This document shows positions 26,390-36,387 of a DNA stretch of 64,000 nucleotides, one piece after another; position 1 is the stretch's first letter; each line of letters starts with the position of its first letter. Position numbers and translations under genes: made by a program. Below the pieces are notes generated by a model, which was given only the letters and a program-made list of their open reading frames with translations, did no database searches and was not told where the DNA came from. The stretch is taken from NCBI GenBank assembly GCA_963711725.1, contig CAVQFO010000024.1, positions 1-64,000 on the forward strand. The letters run 5' to 3'. Source of the stretch: CAVQFO01 sp963711725 (GTDB lineage Bacteria > Pseudomonadota > Gammaproteobacteria > Nitrococcales > Aquisalimonadaceae).

Positions 26390-27505
26390 CTATTCGGGCT
26401 CCACGTATTCCACGACTTCCATGCCGAAACCCGACAACGCGTGCATGCGCTTGGGCGCGCTGAGCACCCGCATCTTGCGTACGCCCAGATCGAACAGGAT
26501 CTGCGCCCCCAGGCCGTAGGTGCGCAACTCGGCGCTGGCCTGGGCGGATGCGTCTTCCTCATGGGCATCGCTGGGGCGCTGGTAATCGCGAATTCGGCGC
26601 AGCACATCCTCGCTGTCGTCCTTCTTGCGCAGGACCACGACAATCCCCTGGCCGGCCTCATCCACCTGCTGCAGTGCGGACCGCAGGGGCCAGCCGCAGT
26701 TGGGGCCGACACTGGCGAATGCATCGGACAGCGTATTCTGGATGTGCACGCGCACCAGCGCCGGACGCTCGGGGTCCACATCACCGCGGACCAAGGCGAA
26801 ATGCAGGGCCTTGTCCACATTGTCCCGATAGGCATGCAGGCGAAAGGTGCCGAACTCCGTGGGCAGTTCGCAGTCGGCAACCCGCTCCACCGTGCGCTCG
26901 TTCTGCACGCGATAGGAAATCAGCGCCGCCACCGTACCGATCTTCAAGCCGTGGGCGCGGGCGAATTCCATGAGATCGTCCCGCCGGGCCATGGTGCCGT
27001 CCTCATTGAGGATCTCCACAATCACGGCGGACGGCTCGAAGCCGGCCAAACGCGCCAGATCGCATCCCGCCTCGGTGTGGCCGGCGCGCGTCAGTACGCC
27101 GCCGGGCTGGGCGATCAGCGGGAAGATGTGTCCGGGTTGGACCAGATCCTCGGGCCGGGCGCTGGGCGCCACCGCCGCCTGTACCGTGCGAGCCCTGTCG
27201 GCCGCGGAAATACCGGTGGTCACTCCCTGGGCGGCTTCTATGGAGACGGTGAAGTTGGTGGACTGCTTGCGCTCGGTATCGGTGACCATCAGCGGCAGGC
27301 GCAGTTGTTCCGCGCGGTCGCGGGTCAGCGTAAGACAGATCAGGCCCCGGCCGTAACGGGCCATGAAATTGATATCGTCGGGGCGGACCATGGGAGCGGC
27401 CATGACCAGATCGCCCTCGTTTTCGCGATCCTCGTCGTCCAGGATGACGACCATGCGCCCCTGGCGCAGATCCTCGACGATTTCCTCTATGGTGTTGAAA
27501 GACAT
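26390..27505 (-). CDS. ribBA: 3,4-dihydroxy-2-butanone 4-phosphate synthase with degenerate GTP cyclohydrolase II domain
   Basis: The N-terminal domain (residues about 1-205) makes the four-carbon unit of riboflavin. It has ILDDEDRENEGDLVMAA and MARYGRGLICLTLT, and GHTEAGCDLARLAGF near its end. The C-terminal domain has the overall shape of GTP cyclohydrolase II but lacks the zinc cysteines. Where the active enzyme has an H-x-x-C and CDCG cluster, this protein reads VRVHIQNTLSDAFASVGPNC and GWPLRSALQQ. It is therefore probably inactive for GTP, like RibBX-type proteins of other proteobacteria. An active RibA must be encoded elsewhere. It lies between ribE and ribH in the operon. Confidence 0.9.
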   Translation of the reverse strand: MSFNTIEEIVEDLRQGRMVVILDDEDRENEGDLVMAAPMVRPDDINFMARYGRGLICLTLTRDRAEQLRLPLMVTDTERKQSTNFTVSIEAAQGVTTGISAADRARTVQAAVAPSARPEDLVQPGHIFPLIAQPGGVLTRAGHTEAGCDLARLAGFEPSAVIVEILNEDGTMARRDDLMEFARAHGLKIGTVAALISYRVQNERTVERVADCELPTEFGTFRLHAYRDNVDKALHFALVRGDVDPERPALVRVHIQNTLSDAFASVGPNCGWPLRSALQQVDEAGQGIVVVLRKKDDSEDVLRRIRDYQRPSDAHEEDASAQASAELRTYGLGAQILFDLGVRKMRVLSAPKRMHALSGFGMEVVEYVEPE

Positions 27506-27521
27506 AGGTACCTTCCGCGGC

Positions 27522-28184
27522 TTAGCGGCCCTTGATGAAACCGTAACGGGCGAGAAAATCCTGGGTCAGTCCCTCCCCTTCCCGCGCGGCGTCCGAGCCG
27601 AGCATCAGGCGTTCTACATAGCGGGCAATCAGGTCCACCTCCAGATTGACCTTCCGGCCGGCGCGGAATTCGCCCATGGTGGTGGATTCCAGCGTGTGGG
27701 GCACGATATTGATGTCGAACACCCGTCCGCTGACCGCATTCACCGTCAGGCTTATCCCATCGATGCACACCGAACCCTTCTCGGCGATGTATCGGGCCAA
27801 TCGCTCCGGGGCCTGTATACGGAAACGCTGGGAGCGGCCGTCGGGACGACGTTCCAGCACTTCGCCCAGGCCGTCCACGTGGCCGCTGACCAGATGGCCG
27901 CCCAACGGCGTGGCCAGCGTCAGCGCCTTCTCCAGGTTCACCCGGCCACCCACCGGCACGGCGCCCAGCGCGGTGCGGGCAAGTGTTTCGCCGGAGACAT
28001 CGGCCCAGAATCCGGAATCGCTCAGCGTAACGGCCGTCAGGCAGACACCGCTGACGGCGATGCTGTCGCCGATGTTCACGTCGTCCAGCCCCAGATCGGC
28101 AGCAGCCACGTGCACGCGCATGTCGGTGCCGCGCGCCTCGCGCTCGGAGAGGGTGCCGACGGCCTGGATGATTCCGGTAAACAT
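27522..28184 (-). CDS. ribE: Riboflavin synthase, alpha subunit
   Basis: Dismutates two lumazine molecules to riboflavin. It has 220 residues in two similar lumazine-binding domains: MFTGIIQAVGTL with VAVSGVCLTAV-type sequence (SIAVSGVCLTAVTLSD) in the first, and HLVSGHVDGLGEVLE with VCIDGISLTVNAVSGR in the second. Start 28184 lies 2 nt after the ribD stop; the open frame extends much further upstream only as readthrough opposite ribD. RibE-ribBA spacing is 16 bp, so the rib genes form one transcript. Confidence 0.94.
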   Translation of the reverse strand: MFTGIIQAVGTLSEREARGTDMRVHVAAADLGLDDVNIGDSIAVSGVCLTAVTLSDSGFWADVSGETLARTALGAVPVGGRVNLEKALTLATPLGGHLVSGHVDGLGEVLERRPDGRSQRFRIQAPERLARYIAEKGSVCIDGISLTVNAVSGRVFDINIVPHTLESTTMGEFRAGRKVNLEVDLIARYVERLMLGSDAAREGEGLTQDFLARYGFIKGR

Positions 28185-28186
28185 AC

Positions 28187-29305
28187 CTACCCGCTCGCAG
28201 CGATTCGCGCCCGGAGCCTCAGGTCCGCGCCGATGCTGCGCGTCTCGAAGATCTCCAGCGGCAACCGCTGATTCATGTGTTCCAACCCCGGCAGCGCAAA
28301 CAGCGGCCGGCCCTGGTGCCCCATCAAATGCGGCGCCACATAGAAGATTAGCTCGTCGGCGAGGCCCTGCCGCACCAGCGCTCCGCATAGCGTGGGCCCC
28401 GCTTCCACCAGCACCTCGTTGAACTCCAGAGCACCCAGGGTATCCAGCACGGCGCCGAGTTCCAGGCCGGAATCGGCCGCGGCGACGCGAATCACCTCGG
28501 CCCCGGCGTCGGCGAGATCGGGCCGGTCGGGCGCATCCGTCGCGCCCAGGACGATGGTGCGCCCCGGCAAGGCGAGCATCCCGGCCGTCGCGCGCATCCG
28601 CAGCCGGCTGTCCAGCACCACCCTCGCCGGCTGAGGCAAGGTATCGGCGCCTTCCACATCGCGCACGGTCAACGAGGGATCGTCGGCACGCAGCGTACCG
28701 CTGCCGGTGACGACCGCCGAGCTTTGGGCGCGCCAGCGATGCACGTCGCGGCGCGCGTCGTCGCCGGTGATCCAGCGGCTCTCCCCGGAGGCCATGGCCG
28801 TCCGGCCGTCCAGGCTCATGGCGAGCTTGCAGCGCACCCAGGGGCGGCCGGCGCGCATGCGCTTGATGAAGCCGCAGTTGAGTGCCCTCGCCTCGGCCTC
28901 CAGGCAACCGATCGCCACGGCAATACCGGCCGCCTCCAGCCGCCGATGTCCGCCGCCGTCCACCTGGGGATTCGGGTCCTCCACCGCGCTGACCACCCGC
29001 GCCACGCCGGCCGCGATCAAGGCGTCGCAGCACGGCGGCGTGCGGCCATGATGGGCACAGGGCTCGAGGGTCACGTACGCCGTGGCACCGCGGGCCTTGT
29101 CGCCGGCCTGGCGCAGGGCCAGAACCTCGGCGTGGGGTTCGCCGGCGCGCTGGTGCCAGCCCTCGCCCACGACGGCGCCGTCACGCACGAGCACACAGCC
29201 CACGCGGGGATTGGGGTGCGTGGTATAGAGCCCCCGGCGCGCCAGGCGGAGCGCCTGGGCCATGAAGCGGTGATCGTCGGCGCTGAAGCCGGCTGCAGAA
29301 GCCAA
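28187..29305 (-). CDS. ribD: Bifunctional riboflavin deaminase/reductase RibD
   Basis: Performs the second and third steps of riboflavin synthesis. The N-terminal deaminase domain has PHAEVLAL and EPCAHHGRTPPC, the zinc ligands. The C-terminal reductase domain has CKLAMSLDGRTAMASGESRW and VVTGSGTLRADDPSLTVRD for NADPH and substrate binding, and ends with VEAGPTLCGALVRQGLADEL. Total length 372 is normal. It starts 15 bp after the nrdR stop. Confidence 0.94.
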   Translation of the reverse strand: MASAAGFSADDHRFMAQALRLARRGLYTTHPNPRVGCVLVRDGAVVGEGWHQRAGEPHAEVLALRQAGDKARGATAYVTLEPCAHHGRTPPCCDALIAAGVARVVSAVEDPNPQVDGGGHRRLEAAGIAVAIGCLEAEARALNCGFIKRMRAGRPWVRCKLAMSLDGRTAMASGESRWITGDDARRDVHRWRAQSSAVVTGSGTLRADDPSLTVRDVEGADTLPQPARVVLDSRLRMRATAGMLALPGRTIVLGATDAPDRPDLADAGAEVIRVAAADSGLELGAVLDTLGALEFNEVLVEAGPTLCGALVRQGLADELIFYVAPHLMGHQGRPLFALPGLEHMNQRLPLEIFETRSIGADLRLRARIAASG

Positions 29306-29320
29306 ACCGGGAACCTCCCG

Positions 29321-29809
29321 TCAGCTCTCGGAGGGCGCGTCGTCGCGGGGGCGGGGGCTGTCTTTTTCCAGGCCCTCGATGACCTCTCGAAAGGCGCTGA
29401 CGTCCTCGAAGCTTCGATAAACCGAGGCGAAGCGCACATAGGCCACCTGATCCAGTTCCCGCAGCTCGGCCATGACCCACTCGCCCAGATCGCGGGTGGA
29501 GATCTCCCGCTCACCGCTGGCCCGCAGGCGCTTGACGATGCGGTGGAGCGCCTCCTCGATCCGGTCCGTTCCCACCGGGCGCTTCTCCAGCGCCCGCAGG
29601 ATGCCCGTGCGCAGCTTGCGCTCGTCGAAGGGCTCGCGGCTGCCGTCCTGCTTGACCAGGCGCGGCAGCGTGATCTCGGCCAGCTCGAAGGTGGTGAAAC
29701 GCTCGCCGCAGTCGGCGCATTCGCGCCGACGGCGGACCTGCTCGCCCTCGCGGGCAAGGCGCGAGTCGATCACCCGGGTATCCTGAGCCTGGCAGAAGGG
29801 ACAGCGCAT
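29321..29809 (-). CDS. nrdR: Ribonucleotide reductase transcriptional repressor NrdR
   Basis: A zinc-ribbon/ATP-cone repressor that turns off ribonucleotide reductase genes when dATP is high. The start MRCPFCQAQDTRVIDSR and CADCGERFTTFE give the four zinc cysteines. The ATP cone follows (LVKQDGSREPFDERKLRTGI). It has 162 residues, slightly longer than usual because of a Pro/Asp-rich tail. Its ATG shares one base with the glyA stop (TGATG), so the two are coupled. Confidence 0.94.
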   Translation of the reverse strand: MRCPFCQAQDTRVIDSRLAREGEQVRRRRECADCGERFTTFELAEITLPRLVKQDGSREPFDERKLRTGILRALEKRPVGTDRIEEALHRIVKRLRASGEREISTRDLGEWVMAELRELDQVAYVRFASVYRSFEDVSAFREVIEGLEKDSPRPRDDAPSES

Positions 29810-31074
29810 CAGCCGCGGTTGGCCTCGTAGACGGGGAAGCGGCGGCAGATATCCTGCACCTGCCCCTTGACCCGCTCGATGGTCTCGCGGTTCTCGATGT
29901 CGTCCAGCACATCGCACATCCAGTTCGCCAGCTCACGCACCTCGGCTTCCTTGAAGCCCCGGGTGGTAACGGCGGGGGTACCAATGCGCAGGCCGCTGGT
30001 GACGAAAGGCGACTGCGGATCGTTGGGCACCGTGTTCTTGTTGACCGTGATGTTCGCCTCGCCCAGAGCGGCGTCGGCGGCCTTGCCGGTAATCCCCTTG
30101 TCGATCAGATCGATCAGGAACAGATGGTTGTCGGTGCCGCCGGACACCACCTTGTAGCCGCGTTCCATCACCGTGTCGGCCATGGCGCGGGCGTTATCCA
30201 GCACCTGCTGCTGGTAGGCCTTGAACCCGGGATCCAGTGCTTCCTTGAAGGCCACGGCCTTGGCGGCGATCACGTGCATCAGCGGGCCGCCCTGGGTACC
30301 GGGGAAGATCAGGGAGTTGAGTTTCTTCTCGACCTCGGGATTGGCCTTGGCCAGGATCAGGCCGCCCCGCGGACCGCGCAGGGTCTTGTGGGTGGTGGTG
30401 GTGGTTACGTCGGCGATCTGAACCGGGCTGGGGTAGACCCCGGCCGCCACCAGACCGGCCACATGCGCCATGTCCACGAAAAGATACGCACCCACCTCGT
30501 CGGCAATGTGGCGGAAGCGGCCCCAGTCGACCACACGGGAGTAGGCGGAAAAGCCGGCGACGATGATCTTGGGTTTGTGCTCGATCGCCAGGGCTTCCAC
30601 CTCATCGTAGTCGATCTCCCCGGTCACCGGATCCAGCCCGTACTGGACGGCATTGAACAGTTTGCCGGAGAAATTGACCTTTGCGCCGTGGGTCAGGTGG
30701 CCACCATGGTCCAGGCTCATGCCCAGAATGGTGTCGCCGGGTTTGGCCAGCGCCAGATAGACGGCGGCGTTGGCCTGGGAGCCGGAATGAGGCTGAACGT
30801 TGGCGTAGGCGGCGCCGAAGATCTCCTTGGCGCGGTCAATGGCCAGTTGCTCGGCCTGATCCACGTACTCGCAGCCGCCGTAATAGCGCTTGCCGGGATA
30901 GCCTTCCGCGTATTTGTTGGTCAGCACGCTGCCCTGGGCCTGCATGACGCGCGGGCTGGCGTAATTCTCCGAGGCGATCAGTTCGATATGGTCTTCCTGA
31001 CGGCGGGTCTCGGACTGGATGGCATCCCAAAGATCGGGATCGAAACTGGCGATGGTCATATCGCTGGAGAACAT
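29809..31074 (-). CDS. glyA: Serine hydroxymethyltransferase
   Basis: Converts serine to glycine and supplies methylene-tetrahydrofolate. It is a 421-residue PLP enzyme. Motifs include IELIASENYASPRVMQAQGS, NKYAEGYPGKRYYGGCEYVD, and the PLP lysine in TTTTHKTLRGPRGGLI. AGAGGA lies before the start at 31074. It leads the glyA-nrdR-rib-nusB cluster and is divergent from the zinc protease/rimK pair. Confidence 0.95.
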   Translation of the reverse strand: MFSSDMTIASFDPDLWDAIQSETRRQEDHIELIASENYASPRVMQAQGSVLTNKYAEGYPGKRYYGGCEYVDQAEQLAIDRAKEIFGAAYANVQPHSGSQANAAVYLALAKPGDTILGMSLDHGGHLTHGAKVNFSGKLFNAVQYGLDPVTGEIDYDEVEALAIEHKPKIIVAGFSAYSRVVDWGRFRHIADEVGAYLFVDMAHVAGLVAAGVYPSPVQIADVTTTTTHKTLRGPRGGLILAKANPEVEKKLNSLIFPGTQGGPLMHVIAAKAVAFKEALDPGFKAYQQQVLDNARAMADTVMERGYKVVSGGTDNHLFLIDLIDKGITGKAADAALGEANITVNKNTVPNDPQSPFVTSGLRIGTPAVTTRGFKEAEVRELANWMCDVLDDIENRETIERVKGQVQDICRRFPVYEANRG

Positions 31075-31209
31075 GCGGCTTCCTCTTGGACGGCGATTCT
31101 GAAGATGCGGCCCTGATCGGCTTCCAACGGCCCTGCCCGAATTCGGGGACCAGGAACCGAGGCGGCCTGCCCGTGCTTTGAAGCGGCCTGAAACGGTTTC
31201 CCATATAAA

Positions 31210-31227
31210 GGCGCTTCGGGAAGCGCC
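31210..31227. other. Perfect dyad in the glyA upstream region
   Basis: GGCGCTTC and GAAGCGCC (31210-31217, 31220-31227) form an 8-bp inverted repeat about 136 bp upstream of glyA, within the 268-bp divergent region. It could be an operator or a leader stem. Nothing else was recognised in that region. Confidence 0.35.
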
Positions 31228-31342
31228 ATAGGATACCTGATCGCGGCGGATTCTGCATGATCGTTGAACGATCCGGACCCAGGCCCAGCCAGCGCATTCC
31301 CGACTTGTGTTATCGGGCCGTTTCGCCTAAAAGTTGCGGACA

Positions 31343-31819
31343 ATGAAAAGACCAAAACAGCGAATCTGCGTGGGATGGCGGGAATGGGCGGCTTTGCCCG
31401 ATCTCGGCATCGACGCCGTCAAGGTCAAGGTGGATACCGGCGCGCTCAGCTCCGCCCTGCACGCTATCCATATACGTCGTTTCCGCGAGGACGGACAGCT
31501 TCGGGTGCGCTTCGAGGTCCACCCCGTGCAGCGGCGCACGGACGTCACCGTGGCCTGCGTGGCCGACGTTGTGGACGAACGGGTGGTCACCAGCTCCACC
31601 GGCCATCGGGAAAACCGGCTGGTCATCCGCACGCCGATCCGCGTCGGTGGACAAACCTGGCCCATCGACATCACACTGACCAATCGCGATTCCATGGGTT
31701 TCCGCATGCTCCTTGGCAGACGGGCCATGCGGAACCATATCGTAGTGGATCCGGCAGGTTCCTACCTGTGCGGCAATGTGAAGCGCCCAAAAAAAACCTT
31801 GGCAACCCTGACGGATTAA
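31343..31819 (+). CDS. RimK-associated retropepsin-like zinc protease family protein
   Basis: A 158-residue protein of the family commonly labelled putative ATP-dependent zinc protease (PF05618) and recently linked to RimK as RimB. It carries an aspartic-protease-like motif VKVDTGALSSALHAI and the segment TNRDSMGFRMLLGRRAM. The ATG at 31343 is used; an in-frame TTG lies 9 bases upstream. The rimK start follows after 1 bp, so the two are coupled. The partner relationship suggests trimming of glutamate tails made by RimK, an inference from studies in other bacteria. Confidence 0.8.
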   Translation: MKRPKQRICVGWREWAALPDLGIDAVKVKVDTGALSSALHAIHIRRFREDGQLRVRFEVHPVQRRTDVTVACVADVVDERVVTSSTGHRENRLVIRTPIRVGGQTWPIDITLTNRDSMGFRMLLGRRAMRNHIVVDPAGSYLCGNVKRPKKTLATLTD

Positions 31820-31820
31820 C

Positions 31821-32774
31821 GTGACCGAAAAAAGCACCGACAACAGCGACAGCAGCAATCCGGGCCCATTGAACATCGTGGTCCTTTCGCGAAATCGCTC
31901 CCTGTACTCCACCAGCCGGCTGGTGGAGGCCGGCGAAGCGCGCGGGCACAAGGTGCGCGTGATCAACCCGCTGCGCTGCTACATGAACATCAGCTCCCAT
32001 CGTCCGGAGGTGCACTTCAAGGGCGAGCCGCTGACCAACGTGGACGCCATTGTCCCGCGCATCGGCGCCTCCATTACCTTTTACGGCACCGCGGTGGTGC
32101 GCCAGTTCGAGATGCAGGGGACTTTTTCCCTCAATGAGTCGGTGGCCATCAGCCGCTCGCGGGACAAGCTTCGCTCCCTGCAGCTTCTGGCACGCAAGGG
32201 TATCGGCCTGCCGGTCACCGGCTTCGGCTATTCCCCCGACGACAACAGCGACCTGATCCGGCTGGTGGGCGGAGCACCCCTGGTGGTCAAACTGCTGGAG
32301 GGCACCCAGGGCAAGGGCGTGGTGCTGGCGGAGACCGGCAAGGCGGCGGAAAGCGTTATCGACGCCTTCCGCGGGCTCCGGGCCTACTTCCTGACCCAGG
32401 AATTCATCAAGGAAGCCGGTGGATCCGACATCCGGTGTTTCGTGATCGGGGAACGAGTCGTGGCGTCCATGATGCGCCAGGCGAAGGAAGGCGAGTTTCG
32501 ATCCAACGTGCATCGCGGCGGTGTCGCCCGGCCGATTCGAATCACGCCCGAGGAGCGATCCACCGCCGTACGCGCGGCGAAGATCATGGGCCTGAACGTG
32601 GCGGGCGTGGATATCATGCGCTCCAACCACGGGCCGGTGGTATTGGAGGTCAATTCCTCGCCGGGCCTGGAGGGGATCGAAGGCGCCACCAACAAGGACA
32701 TCGCCGGCAACATCGTCCAGTTCATCGAGAAGAACGCCAAGCGCCGCTCCACGCGAACCCGGGGCCGGGGCTGA
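31821..32774 (+). CDS. rimK: RimK-type ATP-grasp glutamate ligase
   Basis: An ATP-grasp ligase of 317 residues that adds glutamate residues to ribosomal protein S6. The start is GTG. ATP-grasp features are visible: SRDKLRSLQLLARKGIGLPV, PLVVKLLEGTQGKGVVLAE, FIKEAGGSDIRCFVIGERVV, and the Mg-binding end VVLEVNSSPGLEGIEGAT. The first 18 residues are a Ser/Asp-rich extension not seen in E. coli RimK. It forms an operon with the upstream protease gene. Confidence 0.88.
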   Translation: MTEKSTDNSDSSNPGPLNIVVLSRNRSLYSTSRLVEAGEARGHKVRVINPLRCYMNISSHRPEVHFKGEPLTNVDAIVPRIGASITFYGTAVVRQFEMQGTFSLNESVAISRSRDKLRSLQLLARKGIGLPVTGFGYSPDDNSDLIRLVGGAPLVVKLLEGTQGKGVVLAETGKAAESVIDAFRGLRAYFLTQEFIKEAGGSDIRCFVIGERVVASMMRQAKEGEFRSNVHRGGVARPIRITPEERSTAVRAAKIMGLNVAGVDIMRSNHGPVVLEVNSSPGLEGIEGATNKDIAGNIVQFIEKNAKRRSTRTRGRG

Positions 32775-33075
32775 CGTCCGATCGATGGCTCCGCCGCGCC
32801 CCGCCCGGCCTGCCGACGGGTCCGGGATGAATAATCACAGAGGCACAGAGAAGGAATAACAGCTTTTCCCCTGTCTCCGTGTCCTCTGCACCTCCGTGGT
32901 GAACGCTTCCCGATCTGGCTGGAGCACGGCGAAACCCATCAGCGCCAGTGGAATCGCCCCTTGACGAGGTTAGTAAGTTTGGACGCCAACGTTTACAGTT
33001 GTCGCCACTTGCCGCCGCCATCGTCGGCGGCACCCGTGCTGTTTGTTTTCTTGAACCTGGAATCGTAGATCCCCT
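32775..33075. other. Intergenic region between rimK and ettA
   Basis: 301 bp with no gene. It contains the CACAGAG-type inverted repeat at 32835-32902 and, nearer ettA, a GCCGCCGCCATCGTCGGCGG dyad around 33010-33031. Confidence 0.5.
32835..32902. repeat. CACAGAG-type imperfect inverted repeat, copy 1
   Basis: ATCACAGAGGCACAGAGAAG on the left pairs imperfectly with CCTCTGCACCTCCGTGGTG on the right. The same design recurs at 40663-40744. Confidence 0.65.
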
Positions 33076-34743
<1,668 letters not shown>

Positions 34744-34747
34744 ACCC

Positions 34748-34819
34748 GTTCGCGGTCGACACGACCGCTCCTACAACCAGGAGATCCACCCGTAGGAGCG
34801 GTCGTGTCGACCGCGAATC
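34748..34819. repeat. REP-like palindromic pair, copy 4
   Basis: Units at 34748-34774 (GTTCGCGGTCGACACGACCG to CTCCTAC) and 34792-34819 (GTAGGAGCGGTCGTGTCGAC to CGCGAATC). The stem reads GGTCG/CGACC instead of GGCG/CGCC, with compensating changes that keep pairing. It starts 5 bp after the ettA stop. Confidence 0.85.
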
Positions 34820-34833
34820 ATTGAACGTTTCGG

Positions 34834-34940
34834 GTCACGAAGACCACGAAGCAGACACGAAGAACACGAAGTTCCTCAGGACGAGGCACCCGCATTCTTC
34901 CCACAGCACAACCTTCGTGCTCCTTCGTGCACTTCGTGTC
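34834..34940. repeat. ACGAAG-type inverted repeat
   Basis: Repeats of CACGAAG on the left (TCACGAAGACCACGAAG, ACACGAAGAACACGAAG) face CTTCGTG repeats on the right (CCTTCGTGCTCCTTCGTGC, ACTTCGTGTCC), giving a large stem-loop. Confidence 0.65.
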
Positions 34941-34965
34941 CTGAAGCGTAAATAATTCTCCTCCT

Positions 34966-34993
34966 GCAGGAGCGGCGCTCACCGCCGCGAACC
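34966..34993. repeat. REP-like single unit, copy 5
   Basis: GCAGGAGCGGCGCTCACCGC followed by CGCGAACC. A solitary right-hand unit about 170 bp upstream, in window coordinates, of the binding-protein gene end. Confidence 0.7.
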
Positions 34994-35008
34994 CTTTGCT
35001 CCGCCAAC

Positions 35009-35035
35009 AAAAAAGGCCCGGACAAAGTCCGGGCC
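35009..35035 (-). terminator. Rho-independent terminator of the minus-strand operon
   Basis: GGCCCGGAC, loop AAA, GTCCGGGCC (35015-35035) with six T residues following on the minus strand. It ends the acyl-CoA synthetase/thiolase/binding-protein transcript. Confidence 0.85.
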
Positions 35036-35157
35036 AAGTCTAAGGAGAGGCATCACTGCCATTCTCACCACGGTGGGCAGCCGGGGCGTTCTCATCCCGA
35101 CCGACCGCCGGCGAGTCTTTGCGGGCGCCGATGGCCCGCTTGTTCTCGCTGCAGCGC

Positions 35158-36351
35158 TTAGCGCTTGTTCTCGATGGGCACGTTCATGTCTTCCTTCTTG
35201 ATGACATGAAGCACCTCGGGCACGGCCCACTGCTTGTCCTTCACCACCTTCACCTTGAACGCGTACATATCCGTCATGGTCTGATGATCCTGCGGCCGCA
35301 TGTACATCTCACCCTTCGGCGTCTGCCAGCGCATCCCCTCCATGGCCTTGATCAGATCCTCGGTCTTGGTGGAGCCGCCGGTTTTCTCGATGGCCTTGGC
35401 CACCAACTGGGCCTGGGCGAAACCCACCACCGTGAGCAGGTCCGGCGGGGCGTTGAAGCGCTTGAAGTGCTCCTTGACCAACCAGTCATTCACGGGATTG
35501 TGGGGAATCTCGTAGTAGTAATAGATGGCGCCTTCCAGACCCGGGAACTGCTTGAGGCCGATCAGGCCGGGAATGTCACCGCCGCCCATGGCGAACTTGA
35601 TGCCGTAGCGCTCGGGCTCCATGGACTGAATCTTGGCCACCGGGCTGTTGGGGCCGGCCCAGTAGACGAAGATGTAGCGGTCACCCTTCAGGTCACGAAG
35701 GGAGTTGATCACCTTCTGCCCGGTGGCGGTGAAATCCTTGGCCTGAGCGGCCGGGTATTCCTCGTGCACAACCTTGGCACCAAGCTTCTCCACCGCCGCT
35801 TTGTAGGCCTTCACGAAATCGTGGCCGAAGGCATAGTCCTGCGCCACGGTGGCGATCTTCACGCCCTTGTGGCCCACGGCGAAGGCGTTGGAGATGGCAT
35901 CCTGGGAAGAATTTCGGTCCACGCGGAACACGTAGCGGTTCCAGTGGGAGCCGGTGATGGAATCAGCCGCGCCCCAGGGCATGATGATCTTGTGGTACTG
36001 CTGGGCCACCGGCAGCACCGCCAGCGAGACGCCCGAGGAGATCGGGCCGAAGACGATATCCGCGTTGTCGTCGCCCATCAGCTCCGCGATGGCGGCGCGG
36101 GCGATGCCCGGTTTCAGCTGGGTGTCTTTCTCGATGACCTTGATGGGCCGGCCGGCTATCTTGTTGGTGCCGTGGGTGGCGTATTCAAAGCCCAGTTCCA
36201 CGCCGCGGCGCAGTTGCACCGCATAGGAATTGAGCGGGCCGGTAATCCCCATGGCGTTGCCGATGATGATCGGTTTCTTGTCCGCCCCCTGCGCGACCGC
36301 CGCGGCCGTCAGGCACACGCCGGTCAGGATGGCTTTTAGCATGCTCTTCAT
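35158..36351 (-). CDS. Periplasmic family 5 (LivK-like) substrate-binding protein
   Basis: A 397-residue exported binding protein of the branched-chain amino acid/amide type. The signal peptide ends near AVAQGAD. The first lobe has IGNAMGITGPLNSYAVQLRR and an ADIVFGPISSGVSLAVLPVA segment; the second has RYIFVYWAGPNSPVAKIQ. Family 5 proteins bind amino acids, urea, short amides or aromatic acids. No permease or ATPase gene is nearby, so it must share a transporter encoded elsewhere. It is the last gene of an operon with an acyl-CoA synthetase, a thiolase and an alpha/beta hydrolase, so a carboxylic acid ligand is plausible but unproven. Confidence 0.82.
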   Translation of the reverse strand: MKSMLKAILTGVCLTAAAVAQGADKKPIIIGNAMGITGPLNSYAVQLRRGVELGFEYATHGTNKIAGRPIKVIEKDTQLKPGIARAAIAELMGDDNADIVFGPISSGVSLAVLPVAQQYHKIIMPWGAADSITGSHWNRYVFRVDRNSSQDAISNAFAVGHKGVKIATVAQDYAFGHDFVKAYKAAVEKLGAKVVHEEYPAAQAKDFTATGQKVINSLRDLKGDRYIFVYWAGPNSPVAKIQSMEPERYGIKFAMGGGDIPGLIGLKQFPGLEGAIYYYYEIPHNPVNDWLVKEHFKRFNAPPDLLTVVGFAQAQLVAKAIEKTGGSTKTEDLIKAMEGMRWQTPKGEMYMRPQDHQTMTDMYAFKVKVVKDKQWAVPEVLHVIKKEDMNVPIENKR

Positions 36352-36387
36352 CGCTTTCTCCGTGCTTCGTTATGCTGTTGTTTAGAC

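Larger units (their letters stand above)
34744..35157. other. Repeat-filled intergenic region after ettA
   Basis: 414 bp without a gene. It holds, in order, a REP pair, an ACGAAG-type inverted repeat, a single REP unit and the terminator of the minus-strand binding-protein gene. Confidence 0.7.
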
